NCBI RefSeq assembly: GCF_020080835.1
Contig: NC_058165.1
Span: 3,323,771-3,387,770 of the forward strand
Direction of reading: 5' to 3'
From: Cotesia glomerata
Taxonomy: Eukaryota; Arthropoda; Insecta; Hymenoptera; Braconidae
DNA: 64,000 bases
Positions 45,796 through 58,648 of the stretch are shown piece after piece. Positions within the stretch are counted from its first letter, which is position 1. The number at the start of each line of letters is the position of its first letter. The translations under genes and the position numbers were made by a program. A model generated the notes under the pieces. It was given only the letters and a program-made list of their open reading frames with translations. It did not search any database and was not told the DNA's origin.

Positions 45796-46369
45796 TATAT
45801 TAAAAAAAAAAAATTTCCTCTTTAATACTGATTGAAACATTTCTTCACAATGAAAAATTAAAAGAAAATATTTTAATTAAAATAATTAATTTTTTTATGA
45901 CACGAGTAACATGAAATCAGCAGACTGATAATTTTTAAAATTTTTAGAACAAATCAATTATTTAAAAAATATTTTTAAAAATTCGCACTTATAATTTTTT
46001 TTTTAAATTTCTACATGTAGAATTTTTTGACTATTTTTTTTTTAATACTAATTTGTTGTATAGTGATTAATGATTAATGAAAAATTTTTTTATCTCACCT
46101 TCTTTGTAAACTTTTATGATATTAAAGTTGTCTGTCAAAGACATTAGAAATTTTTTTATAATTTTATAGCAATGAAAAAAATTAAATAAAAAAAAATTAT
46201 TAGCAGAAATTTTTTAAAACATTTTTATTAATATAATTGATTTGCTAAAAGAATTTTTAAAATTGACAGCTGTCAGCTAACTTCAGTATCATAAACATTT
46301 AAACATTATTTTATTTTTTATTTATTACTCAATAAACTACTATCTATAATTACTACCTGTATTCATCAA

Positions 46370-46455
46370 CAAAAAAAAAATATACGCCCTTTTACCTTTG
46401 CAGTGGTAAAAGGGCGCATAAATTGTTATAAGCCCCTTTACCTTTAGGCACGCGA
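46370..46455. mobile_element. Truncated GGTAAAAGGGCG element end, copy M5
   Basis: Repeats the last 85 bases of M4 almost exactly (ATACGCCCTTTTACCTTTGC ... GGCACGCGA), followed by TA. The rest of the element is missing. Confidence 0.75.
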
Positions 46456-46559
46456 TATTTTTGCCACCTCCATGTCCGCTTTACTGTTTGACACTATAAA
46501 AATTAATCGGAATCCGAGTGAATATTACAGTTTACTTCTTTCCGTGTATTCTATGATTT

Positions 46560-47600
46560 TTAATTTTATTTTTTATGGAATTAAAAATTATAATTAAATT
46601 AAAAAATTTTTTTTTATTAAAAAAATTGTTATAGGAAAATTTTTTAAAGTTTAATTTACAGAAAAGTTAGAATATAAAGTGCAATTTTTTAGTCCTAATT
46701 TAAAAAATGAAATAAATAAATAAAAAACGTCAATTAGGCTGATAGAAGGATTTGTTTATATTTAATACGATTTATATTAACTGTTAATAAATGATTTTTA
46801 AACGTACGAATTAATAAATATTTATTAACAATAAAATATTTATTAAATATGATTTATTGAATGTTAATAAATATTTGTTAAGTAATAAGTAATTTATTAA
46901 ATAAAAATTAAGTAAGCCGACATTTACAAATTTTTAGAATTTTTTTTTATTGAAAAAATGATTAAAAAAACAATTTTCACTTGTAAAAAACTTTAAAAAC
47001 TGTAAGTGCAATTTTTAAAAAATATTTTTTTGTTCTAATGTTTAATTAATGGAAAAATCAAAAAATTAAAAACGTTGGCTAACTTTAGTATATTATTTAT
47101 TTTATATGAAATTAAAAATAAAAATTAAGTTGAGAATTTTTTTTTTATTGAAAAAATTGTTATAAGAAAATTTTTTTTAATTTTATTTGTAAAGAAGTTA
47201 GAAAAATACTAAGTGCAATTTTTTTTAGATCTAATTTAATAAATAAAAAAAAAACTAACTTTAGAATTATAAAATTAAATTACCAGACATCTGAAAATTT
47301 TTAGAATTTTTTTTATTGAAAAAATTTCACTTGTAAAAAATTAAAAAAAATATCTGTGCAATTTGAAAAATATTTTGGATTTTTTAATGTTTGCTAATTT
47401 TGGTATCATAAATTTTCGAAACAATTGCATTAAATTTTAGATGATACTAAAATTAGTACTTATCTAAAAATTATTCAAACTTTTGATAAATTTTTTTATT
47501 TTAATTTCTACATGTGGAATTTTTTTGCATCACAATTTAATTATAAAAATTAAAAAAATGTTTAAATATCTGTTAAATTCAGTATTATATTTTTAAATAG
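46560..47600. repeat. AT-rich tract: TTAATAAATA fragment and GTTAGCCGACAT motifs
   Basis: 46738-46915 copies the left end of the 29626-30544 element (CTGATAGAAGGATTTGTTTA). AAGTAAGCCGACATTTACAA (about 46911) and ACGTTGGCTAACTTTAGTAT (about 47072) are degenerate motifs of the alternating family. From 47600 to 48189 I see only AT-rich sequence. Confidence 0.5.
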
Positions 47601-48189
47601 TTTTACTTGATTAATTTTTTTTTTTATATTTTCGCGAGCGAAGATAATGAAATTGTTATTTTTATTGAAATGAGAAGCAAATTTTCTCTGAGAAAATTCT
47701 CTGCTGAGATTAAAATTACACTTAGACGTTTATACGCTTTTATTTTATTACTTTGAGCGGTGAAGTAATATAAATAAGAATAGAGTGATGGTGATGAGTT
47801 TTTTTATTTCAATGATTTTAGTTTTATAGGTATGAAAATATCTTCTGTTGAGAAAATGTTGAGAATTCTCTGTAGGGTGGCAAAGGTATTTAGGACGAAA
47901 GTTTAAAAGCGAATAAACACTTCTAGAGGTATTTAATTTTAAATATTGAATCAATGTTGATCTGAAGGTAATATTTGCAAGTTATTTAAATATTTCTTTA
48001 TTTTAATCTGATAATGCGGACTTTTTTTAAGAAAGAAATTTTTAATATTTAAATTTATCGTAATATTTTTTTAATTTTCTTTAAGTTAAATTATTTTTAA
48101 ATTATTTATCATTTTTAAAAATTTAATGTTTAAATCAAATTTTTGTAATAAGTAACTTGATTAAAAGTTATTTTTTTGATAAGTATTAA

Positions 48190-49884
48190 CTAGCAACCCT
48201 GCAATCACAATAAATAAAATTTTGTTTTAATAAATTATGAATTTTGTTAAATTGCACTGTATTTTCTTAATTATTAAGGTTTTTAAAGATATAAGCTAAT
48301 CCCGACGTTACACTCATCAAGAGCTTTTATTTGAGTACCCACATGGATTTTTGATATATTTTTCATTTATACAAATATATAACATATATAAATATATAAA
48401 ATATATGAAAAACTGATGTGGGTACTCAAATGGAAGGTCTCGATGAGTGTAATGTCAGGATGAGCTTATATTGTTGAAAATGGCAATAATTAATAAATTA
48501 TATTGTATTTTGTCCACTGATGATATTTCTAACGATATAAGCTCATCCTGACGGTGTACTCATCGAGACCTTTCATTTAAATACCCACACGAATTTTTTA
48601 TATATTTTATAATTTTTCATGAATATTATAAATATAAAATATATATAAATATATGAAAAATTGATGTGGGTATTCAAACGAAAGGTCTTGATGAGTGTAA
48701 CATCAGAATGAGCTTATATCTTAAAAAATGTCTATATTTCACAAGATACAATGTTTTTTCTTAATTATTGATATTTTTAAAGATGTAAGCTCATCCCGAT
48801 GTTACACTCATCAAGAGCTTTCATTTGAGTACCCACATGCATTTTCATATATTTTTAATATATAATATATATAAATATATGAAAAATTGATATGGGTATT
48901 CAAATGAAAGGTCTCGATGAGTGTAACATCGGGATGAGCTTATCTTTATATCTTTAAAAATGTCAATAATTCACAAGATAAAGGTCATTTGTTAATTATT
49001 GACATTTTTAAAGATATAAGCTCATCCCGATGTTCTACTCATCAAGAGCTTTCATTTGAGTACCTACATGCATTTTGATATATTTTTCATATATTCATAT
49101 ACATAAATATATAAAAAATCATGTGGGTACTCAATTGAAAGGTTTTAATGAGTGTATCATCGGAATGAACTTATATCTTTAAAAATGTCAATATTTCACA
49201 AGATACAATGTCTTCTTTATTATTGTCATTTGCAAAGATATAAACTCATTTTAATGTTACACTCATCAAGAGCTTTCATTTGAGTACCTACATGCATTTT
49301 GATATATTTTTCATATATTCATATATATAAATATATAAAATATATGAAAAATTGATGTGGGTACTCAAATGAAAGGTCTCGATGAGTGTAACATCGGGAT
49401 GAGATTATATCTTAAAAAATGTCAATATTTTACAAGATACAAGGTAATTTATTAATTATTGACATTTTTAAAGATATGAGCTCATCCCGATGTTATACTC
49501 ATCAAAAGCTTTCATTTGAGTACCCACATGCATTTTGATATATTTTCATATATTCATATACATAAATATATAAAATATATGAAAAATTAATGTGGGTACT
49601 CAAATGAAAGGTCTCGATGAGTGTAGCATCAGAATGAGCTTATATCTTTAAAAATGTCAATAGTTATCAAGATACAAGATCATTTCTTAATTATGTATCT
49701 AGAGAATATTTTCGAATACACCCTAAATACATCATAATAAATTGACTATCGATAAGAATGATATGAAACCTTGAAAGGCACAATTTAAAATCAAGACCTT
49801 TACAATGACACCAAATTTCACTAAAAAAATCGATTTTATCATATGTCTCACACAAAATTTTTCTTACTCTCTCAATAATATAAA
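48190..49884 (-). mobile_element. Helitron copy F, six units, hairpin lost
   Basis: Minus orientation: CTAG at 48190-48193, then CAACCCTGCAATCACAATAA in which the terminal hairpin is mostly deleted. Six palindromic units follow, then the conserved 5' region ending ACTCTCTCAATAATATA near 49884. 49885-50600 is AT-rich with nothing recognised. Confidence 0.8.
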
Positions 49885-50627
49885 TAATCATTTTTGAGAT
49901 AATTTTTATTAGTAAATTTTATTACTTTAAAATAAATTTTGTATATAAATTAAAAAAGACAATTTTATAAAATAATTCATAAAATCTCTTGCGATAAAAA
50001 ATTTAAATTAAAAATATTTTCTAATCTAAAAAAATTATTAATCTAACTTTATAATTTTTTACATAATAAAAAAGGTGAAAATAAGCATCATAACTATTTT
50101 TAATCACAAAAAAAAAAAAATTAAGTCGTACCATATGGTATTATAATAAAGTAAAAATAATAAAAAACTAAATATAAGTTACCTTCTTTTTTTTATAACT
50201 ATAACAATAACAATTTTATCCAGCAGGCGATAAAACTGTATCAAAATAAATGACCAAAGTAATAATAAATTATAATGATTAATGATCTCGAGAAACTAAA
50301 ACGCATTACAAGTAGCTTCTAATAATATAAATAAAAATAACGAGGACATATTATTAAAACAACACATCAATACCCGTACCCGCGTAATCCAGTTAAGTAT
50401 TTAAAAACATTTGCTCAACAAAAATAATCCGGTCTTATTTTCACTTGACGTCATCACTTGGTAATTACTTTTAAAATTCACAAAAAAATATTTAAATAAA
50501 TTTATAAAATTTATCACTAATATTTTTTTTTATAATTTCAGATTTTTTATTATGCGTGTACTTTATTGCGTGGGAGTGTACTTTATTTGATTAATATCAT
50601 TAACAAGAGTAATAATATTTACTGTAC

Positions 50628-50930
50628 CTGCTATTCAACAGTATGTCCGTCACCAAGAACGTTAAGTTTCATACTAATGCAATATCCGTGTACACATCGT
50701 CGGGATAGTAGGTAAGTAAAAGCCTGACGGGTGATTTTATGGGAGGGTGGTTGAACGTGACTTGGACGTGGTGAAAAATACGCAGGCGCTTTATGAAGCT
50801 TCTTCATCCCCTCGAACTCACTGAACAGCCTCACCCTTACTCAGTCGAGCTTCGAATAAACACCCTCGTAGCCTTCAAGCTTTACAACCCGGCGACGATC
50901 AACCCTCCTGACACATACACATCACGTTTT
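50628..50930 (-). other. Candidate promoter / first exon of the synaptotagmin-like gene
   Basis: About 300 bases stand out by balanced base composition inside AT-rich DNA. A minus-strand donor (AGCAG, then GTACAG) lies at 50628/50627. A 67-codon open frame on the minus strand ends just before that donor and looks like chance or an upstream ORF. It could equally be the promoter of an unseen gene. Confidence 0.3.
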
Positions 50931-51239
50931 CTCATTTTATTGTTTATTTTTTGGACATTATTAATTTTATTATTGATTTTCGGTTCAGTCAGCAATCGTT
51001 TCTTAATTTTTAATTAATTAATCATTATTAATTTATTTTTTCTCAGTAATTTTTTTGTTAAAAAAAAAAGTTCTTGGGAAAAAAAATAATTTTGGATAAA
51101 AATTGTTTTTAAAAAATTTGAAAAATTTTTATTTCTTCAGCGAAGAAATAAAATTTTTAATAAATAAATTTTTGTAAAACTGAATTTATCAAATATCTAA
51201 CAATTTTTAAAAATTTTTATAATAAAAATACATTGCTAA

Positions 51240-53481
51240 TTCTCTAGATACATAATTATGTATTATAATTATAATTAAGAAATTACTTTGTATCTTGTGC
51301 ATTCTGATGTTATACTCATCGAGACCTTTCATTTGAGTACCCACATCAATTTTTTATATATTTTTATATACTATATATATGTATATATAAAAAAATATAT
51401 GAAAAATTGATGTGGGTAGGGGAGAAGGGGGTCAAATGAACCACGGGGCAATTGAACCACTCGACTTAAAAAATCGAAAAAATTGAAAAAACGCTTCATG
51501 CTCTTAGTTAGATTCTAATTAGATTCTAATTAGATTCTAATTAGATTCTAATATGTTAAACTTGGATATGATCAAAATTTGAAATCATTGCGATCGATAA
51601 ATTTTGAAAAATTGAGATTTTCTTATTTTTAGGCATGCAAACTTTCTTTTCGGCTGGTGACAAATTGTTTAATAATATTTAAATTTTTGAATTAATTGAT
51701 AAAATTTGAATTATAGTAGTTGTATATACTTATATTTTATAATCCTCAACTTTGTTTATAGTGATAGAATGGTTTATTTATTTATTATTTACTATTAATT
51801 GTTTTAAAATTATACGGGGTCAATTGAACCAGCAGTCCCGGGGACGATTGAACCATACGGAGAAGCATGGGACATGCGCGCGCATCTAGACTCGACGTGA
51901 AAAATACTCAGGGAAATAACCTAACAATTTGATAAACTCAATTTGTAATTAAAATTATTTTTAAATCGATTTTTAATTTATTAAATATAATATATGTGTA
52001 TTAAAAATGTGCAACAGTAATATTAGAAAGTAACAATTAATATGTTATTTATTAAAAGTTCGGGTTTGAGTTATAAATGTCATTGGTTCAATTGACCCCG
52101 AGCAGTGGTTCAATTGCCCCCCGAGCGGGGGTCAATTGAACCATTCGACGCGTTTGGATAAATTAATAATTTTTAAAAATTCATGTTGTTTATTAACTAA
52201 TTTATGTATTGATAATGATAGTAGACTTAATAAACTATCATTCCAAGAAAAAAAAAGTTATTATTTAGTTTTAATTCGAATGGTAAAAAATTACTAAACT
52301 TTTTTTGGTTCAATTGACCCCCTTCTCCCCTACTCTAATGAAAGCTCTTGATAAGTGTAACATCGAAATGGGCTTATATCTTTATAAATGTCAATAATTA
52401 AGAAATGACATTGTATCTTGTCAACTAATGATATTTTTGAAGGCGTAACCTCACCTCGACATTATAATCATCAAGACCTTTCGTTTGAGTACCCACATCA
52501 ATTTTTTTATGTATTTCATATATTTTTATATATTATATATAGGTATATATAAAGAATATATCAAAAATGCATGTGGGTACTCTAATGAAAGTTCTTAATG
52601 AGTGTAACATCGGGATGAGCTTATATCTTGAAAAATGTCAATAATTAAAAAATGACCTTGTATCTTGAGAACTGTTGACATTTTTTAAGATATAAGCTCA
52701 TTCCGATGTTACTCTCATCGAGACCTTTCATTTGAGTACCCACATCAATTTTTCATATATTTATATATATTCTATATATGTATATATGAAAAATATATAA
52801 AAAATGCATGTGGGTACTCAAATGAAAGCTCTTGATGAGTGTAACATCGGAATGAGCTTATATCTTTAAAAATGTCAATAATTAAGAAATGACCTTTCAT
52901 CTTGAGAACTATTGATATTTTTAAAAATATAAGCTCATTCTGATGTTATACTCATCAAGATCTTTCATTTGAGTACCCACATCAATTTTTCATATATTTT
53001 ATATATTGTTATATACTATATATATGTATATATGAAAAATATATCAAAATGCATGTGGGTACTCAAATAAAAGCTCTTGATGAGTGTAACATAAAGATGA
53101 GCTTATATCTTTGAAAATGTCAATAATTAAGAAATGACCTTTCATCTTGAGAACTATTGATATTTTTAAAAATATAAGCTCATTCTGATGTTATACTCAT
53201 CAAGATCTTTCATTTGAGTACCCACATCAATTTTTCATATATTTTATATATTGTTATATACTATATATATGTATATATGAAAAATATTTGAAAATGCATG
53301 TGGGTACTCAAATGAAAGCTCTTGATGAGTGTAACATCAGGATGAGCTTATATCTTTAAAAAAATCAATAATTAAGAAATTACAGTGCAATTTAACAAAA
53401 AAACATTATTTAATGCAGTAAAATTTTATTTATTTATAGATCACAAGTCACGGCAGTCACGTAGTGACTGCAAGGTCCTTA
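51240..53481 (+). mobile_element. Helitron copy H, 5'-truncated, five units
   Basis: Starts within the 5' region (CTCTAGATACATAATTA) and ends with an intact hairpin but degenerate terminus (GTGACTGCAAGGTCCTTAT). Two neighbouring units (about 52880-53340) are almost identical, pointing to recent unit duplication. A 912-base MITE is inserted in the first unit. 53482-54968 is AT-rich with only a small MITE. Confidence 0.8.
51419..52330. mobile_element. GGGGAGAAGGGGGTCAA-ended foldback MITE nested in Helitron H
   Basis: Ends GGGGAGAAGGGGGTCAAATG and TTGACCCCCTTCTCCCC. It splits the Helitron phrase GTGGGTACTCAAATGAAAG with duplication of TA, proving a TA target. The motif GGTTCAATTGACCCC (or inverse) recurs at both ends and in the middle (near 51818, 52082, 52130). 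Confidence 0.9.
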
Positions 53482-54124
53482 TAATTATTTCATTTATAAT
53501 TAATCAAACATTATTATTTTATTTTCTCCTTGTAACTCTCTTGTTCAAAAATAATTTCTAGATTTGAGAAGAAAAACAATTCTGGATAAAAATTCACTAT
53601 TGCAATTTTGAGCTAGATAAACTTAAATTCAAGACATCTAAATATTAAATCTTAATTTACAAAAATTCTAAACAGTAAATGAAGAATATAATTTAATTAT
53701 CAATTAATAGATGCATTAAATATATCTTTAATGGCTATTGAAGAATAATTATGAATGAATGTTCATGAATAGCGGATATGAAAATCAATTATTTATGTGT
53801 TGGATAATAATAAATTATGGAGCAGTAATTTGCATCGACAACCGCACATATATGTTTTGAATAATAATATAGATCCACAAATGAGTTAATATAATTTATT
53901 ATGGTTGATAGAAATAATATGTAAATATTTATTGAAATAACTATCTATTTAAGTAAGGAGTTATTTCATAAGAAGAAATTCAAGATGTAACGAGATATTT
54001 ATCTTTTTAAGTGTCCAAATAAAAGTAGGGCATGTTATGTCTAAAAATAAATGATTGAACGGGTAAGAAATGTTTATTGATTCGATTGATGTTTATTTTA
54101 AGTTTTTTTTTTTTCAATTAACTA

Positions 54125-54283
54125 CACAGAAAAAAAAATTTATTTTTACCAAAATAATTTATTTTTAACAAAAAAATTTTCTTTCATTTAAATTTTATTT
54201 CTTTCAAGGTAATTATTGTCTTTATAATTTTTTTTTAAATCAAAAAAATTTTTTTATCTTCTTAAAAATTAATTTTTTCTGTG
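54125..54283. mobile_element. Short CACAGAAA-ended MITE
   Basis: CACAGAAAAAAAAATTT and AATTTTTTCTGTG ends with TA flanks (54123-54124, 54284-54285), 159 bases of nearly pure A/T. Ends match the 3540 and 4153 elements. Confidence 0.65.
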
Positions 54284-54968
54284 TAACTTATTTTTTTTTT
54301 TTTTGGGAGGTTTTTAAGTTTAGGGTGACTAATTTATTATAAATTAAATATAGAATGAGTTTTAGAAATCTTTTAAAATCAAAGTGATGAAATATGGAAG
54401 AAATAAACCTCAAAGTAAGTTTAATATATCTAGACAAAGAATAGGATCATAAATCAACCCCCTTTTTTGTAACTTATAGATATGGACTTTCAAGAAAAAT
54501 CTGGGCGGTTCGATTTATGAAGCATTAATTTTTTTTATAGGATGAAAAAGTGATATGAATGTTGTTGATGCTTTTTGATAACTAGTATAAATGAAAAAGC
54601 GCAAAAAATTGTTTTTTTTTATTTCATTATTATTTCTTTAACATTTTCTAGACTAATCTATTCAAAATTTTCGATAAAAAATAAAATTACTACAAATATA
54701 TCACAAGAATAAAAAACATAAATATTTAGTATAATATATTTTTAGTTAAAATTAGTACATAAATATTGAGTATAATGTATTTTTAGTTAAAATTAGTACT
54801 AAAAGAAAAAATTTGTTAATTAAAAAAAAAAAAAAATAAGCAATGTTACAATTAAAAATAAATTTGTTTAAATTATTAAACAATTTTATTTTTTAGTCGA
54901 GGAAGTATAATTAAAGTTTTGAAATTAAAAGCTTGTATTTACAAAAAAATTATGTGAAATAATGAAAA

Positions 54969-56468
54969 CTAGCAGCCTTGCAGTTAATAAATAAAATTTT
55001 GCTTTATTAAATAATGACTTTTGCTAAATTGCTCTGTACTTTCTTAATTATTGACGTTTTCAAAGATATAAGCTCATCCCGATGTCACACTCATCAAGAG
55101 CTTTCATTTGAGTACCCACATGGCATTTTGATATATTTTTGATATATACATATATATATATATATTAGGGTGGCGCAAAAAAACCGACTATTTTTTTTTT
55201 TTAAGTCTCGAGTGAAAAAATGTTAGTTTTTGATGTTTTCAGAGCCCTCACCAAAGGACAGCTTAAAAAAAAATTTTAAGAGGTCACTCCAAATTTTTTA
55301 AAATTTCAAAAATCGTCAAAAGTTGAATTTTTTTTTTTTTTAATTTTTTTTCTCATTACGGTATAATTTTATAGGCCAAAAAAAAATAAGTTTCTGAAAG
55401 TTTCAGTTCAAAATTTAAATTTTGAAAGGTCGCTCATAATTTTTTTTTTTTTTTCTTTAATTAGTCATATCGAAGACTTTAAGTGTTGGGAGTGGTACGT
55501 TGGGGTCTTTTTGGTTTGAAAAAATCTTAACCTACGCGGAAAGGTCAAATCTCAACCAAGCTGGTTTCTAAGACCAGCTTGGGATTCGAACCCACGCCTG
55601 GCAGTTGATTAAATAAAATTATTAAATTAAAAAAAAATTATATTTTCTATGTTGTGCTTGATTTTTAGTTCATCTCGTGATGTATTTTTATCGATTATTG
55701 TACTAAATAAAAAAAAAATGCATGGAATTTTAATTTGAATAGTAAAAGGTCGCTCGAAAAAATCTAAACTAATGCACTAATAAATTGAAAAAAAATTATG
55801 AGCGACCTTTCAAAATTCAAATTTTGAACTGAAATTTTCAGAAACTTATTTTTTTTCAGTCTAAAAAATTATACCGTAACGAGAAAAAAAATTAAAAAAA
55901 AAAAAATTCGAGTTTTGACGATTTTTGAAATTTAAAAAAATTTGGAGCGACATCTTAAAAATTTTTTTTAAGCTGTCCTTTGGAGAGAACTCTCAAAACA
56001 TCAAAAACTAACGTTTTTTCACTCGAGACTAAAAAAAAAAAATAGTCGGTTTTTTTGCGCCACCCTAACATATATATAATATTTATAAATATATGAAAAA
56101 TTGATGTGGGTACTCAAATGAAAGGTCTCGATGAGTGTAATATCGGGATGAGCTTATATCTTTAAAAATGTCAATAGTTTACAAGATACAAGGTCATTTC
56201 TTAATTATTGATATTTTTAAAGATGTAAGCTCATCCTAGTATGACGCTCATCAAGAGCTTTCATTTGAGATACAAGATCATTTCTTAATTATGTATCAAG
56301 AGATCAAGCATTTTCGAATGCAGCCTAAATACTTATCACCATAAATTGACTATTGGTGAGGATGATATGAAACCATGAAAAGGCACAATTCCAGGTCAAG
56401 ACTTTTCCAACGATACCAAATTTAACTAAATACACAAAAATTTTTCTTATTCTCTTAATAGTATATAT
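54969..56468 (-). mobile_element. Helitron copy G with large nested MITE, hairpin lost
   Basis: Minus orientation: CTAG (54969-54972) then CAGCCTTGCAGTTAATAAAT in which the hairpin is deleted. About two units remain, the first split by the 55168-56065 element. The 5' region (CTTATTCTCTTAATAGTATA) ends near 56468. Confidence 0.75.
55168..56065. mobile_element. GGGTGGCGCAAAAAAAC-ended foldback MITE
   Basis: Arms begin GGGTGGCGCAAAAAAACCGA and mirror for about 270 bases, TA flanks (55166-55167, 56066-56067). The centre (about 55460-55760) is unique and contains, on the minus strand, GGGTTCGAATCCC, which resembles a Pol III B box. Confidence 0.8.
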
Positions 56469-56965
56469 AATATTTTTTTAGTTAAAATTATTATCTAAAA
56501 TTATCCCTTTATTTTTATCTATAATTTTTAGCCCAAAAACTATATTAAGAATTACTCAATATTTATGATTAAAGTCTTAAAATTAAAAGCTTGTAAGTAC
56601 AAAAAAATAATGTCAAGTAATGAAAATTAATGTGTGCATACTCCCTGGGATTTTGGGATTTTGCTGTTATTTTAAGTAAAATTTATTCCCTTGTATGATC
56701 TATGAGCGCTTAATATTGTATGTAACAAACGGTAACTTTAAAAAATCATTAATCCTTGAAAATTAATTAATATTTTACATAATTTCTATTATTAGAAACT
56801 ACCCAAAATATAAATTTTATTTTTGCTATTTTGACCTAGACAAAAAATATACACAAATATTTTTTATCAGACAATTATAAAAATAAATATTATAAAATTA
56901 TATTTTCTTATTGAAATATAAATATTAATATTAAAATAAATACTCAGATATTTTAGAGAATTGAG

Positions 56966-57283
56966 TTAGAAAACAGTATGAGATTGAGTAGTGTTTTCTT
57001 CTTTTATAGCGAAAAAAGAAATATCACGCAGAACCCACGAGGGTGAACGTGTATCATATCCGAGATAACTTTTATGTCTCCTTTTAGCTTTTTGTACCGG
57101 AACCAATAGATACCAATGAACATTATCCACCCTTATTGTTCTATATATATATCTATATATACATATATGTGTGATGAGTCCAAGAATACTTAAAAGTGTT
57201 ATTAGTAATTTCCCTTGGGTAATCATTTTCTTCTTTTCTTCTATGCTAAAAATATACATAAATAAAATGTGTTTAATGGGCAA
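56966..57283 (-). CDS. Possible small secreted peptide gene, unrecognised
   Basis: An open frame of 105 codons. From an internal Met (residue 20) it has a signal-like hydrophobic stretch (MITQGKLLITLLSILGLI), then a basic cluster KAKRR and a tail of about 40 residues (HKSYLGYDTRSPSWVLRD onward). Composition is more protein-like than most chance frames here. I recognise no family. It might be a peptide precursor cut at KRR, a decayed exon, or chance. No splice sites or promoter were identified. Confidence 0.25.
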   Translation of the reverse strand: MPIKHILFMYIFSIEEKKKMITQGKLLITLLSILGLITHICIYRYIYRTIRVDNVHWYLLVPVQKAKRRHKSYLGYDTRSPSWVLRDISFFAIKEENTTQSHTVF

Positions 57284-57589
57284 TTTATTGTACTTTACGT
57301 AATCACCTTTAAGCTCGAGCGAATTAAAACCATTTATAAATCGTTACATATGGAATGACGTTCAATACTTATTTATATTTATATTGTTATCCACAGTATT
57401 GACTAATTTATTTTAATTAATTAAATCTATAATGATTAATTATAAACTTTCAGATTAAAGGATAGTTATTATTCAGTCTGTTTTAAAATTGAGCGATCAC
57501 TGTTGGTTTAATAATAATTATAATTAAATATTTATTTGGAAAATATTTAAAAAAAAAATTTGCAATTTAATAAGAAATTATGATCCTGA

Positions 57590-58440
57590 ATTCAATAGAC
57601 TATTTTTTTTATTTTTATAACAAATTTATGTTTATAAAAAAAAAAATTTGCATAATTTTTTTAAACCTGCAGGTGGAATTTTTTCACTCAATTTTTTTTG
57701 ATACTGAACTTAGCCTGTCAATTTTGTAAATTTTTATAACAAATTAATTACAATACTAAAAATGCTTCTAAAAATTTTTACTGATCATTTTCTTTAATTT
57801 TTACGTGTGGAATTTCTTTATTTAATTTTTTTCACAACAATTTTATTGTTATAAAATTCTATAAAAATTATTTCTGTCTGTCAACTTCAGTGTCATAATT
57901 TTGTACAAAAATTAAGTTGTTTTTTAAAAAAAGTTGTTATTTAAAAATTTTTAGAATTTTTTTTTATTGAAAAAATTGTTACAAAAAAAATAAAAAAAAA
58001 TTTCATTTGTAAAAAACTTGGAAAACTATAAGTGCAATTTTTAAAAAATATTTTGTAATACTAAAAAGAATACTAAAGTTAGCCGACATTTTTATTTTTT
58101 GATTTTTTTTTCAATAATTAAATTAGAACAAAAAAATATTTTTTAATAATTGCACTTACAGTTTTTCAAGTTTTTTACAAATGATGGTTTTTTTTTTATT
58201 TTTTTGTAATATTTTTTTTAATAAAAAAAAATTCTAAAAATTTTTAGATGTCGGCTAACTTAATTTTCATCTAATTAAATGATTTATAAAATATCAAAAT
58301 ATTAAAAACGTCGGCTAACTTCTGTATCATCTTCAGTGTTACAATTTTTTTGTTATAAAAATTTAAAAAAATTGTTAGATGTTTGATAATTTCAGTTTTA
58401 CAATAAATTTATTATTGAAAATTTTATTTCTTAACTGAAA
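57590..58440. repeat. AT-rich tract with GTTAGCCGACAT/GTCGGCTAACTT motifs
   Basis: AGTTAGCCGACATTTTTATT (about 58077), ATGTCGGCTAACTTAATTTT (about 58247) and ACGTCGGCTAACTTCTGTAT (about 58308) belong to the alternating family. No gene is seen. Confidence 0.5.
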
Positions 58441-58500
58441 ATATGGAAATTTTTCTCACAATAGCTTTTTGGTTGAAGAAAATAGAAAAAAAAAAAAGAA

Positions 58501-58545
58501 AACTTCCCGATTTTTGAAAATCTTCGATTTTCTTAGCGGGAAGTT
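58501..58545. repeat. Solitary 45-base hairpin, end of the AACTTCCCG element
   Basis: AACTTCCCGATTTTTGAAAA ... CTTAGCGGGAAGTT, almost identical to the right-terminal hairpin (33539-33582) of the 32609-33582 element, with no other part of it nearby. Confidence 0.65.
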
Positions 58546-58584
58546 AAAAAAATTTTAAATAAACAACTTGCAAATTTTTATAAA

Positions 58585-58648
<64 letters not shown>

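Larger units (their letters stand above)
44169..46546. mobile_element. 2.4 kb composite element, CACGGAAAAAAGTAAACTG ends
   Basis: Ends CACGGAAAAAAGTAAACTGT and ACAGTTTACTTCTTTCCGTG, TA flanks (44167-44168, 46547-46548). AGTAAA/TTTACT and AAACTGTAA motifs are scattered within (44440-44890). It contains a hairpin MITE (44219-44380), copy M4 (45002-45795) and a fragment of the same family (about 46370-46455). Confidence 0.7.

Noticed and set aside
50793..51017. 74-codon plus-strand frame near 50.8 kb
   Set aside because: Overlaps the candidate first exon on the other strand and ends in a T-rich hydrophobic stretch; no supporting features.
55540..55620. GGGTTCGAATCCC on the minus strand, resembling a tRNA B box
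   Set aside because: No acceptor, D-arm or anticodon stem can be built around it and no A box lies at the right distance; it is inside a foldback MITE. At most a relic of a tRNA-derived sequence.
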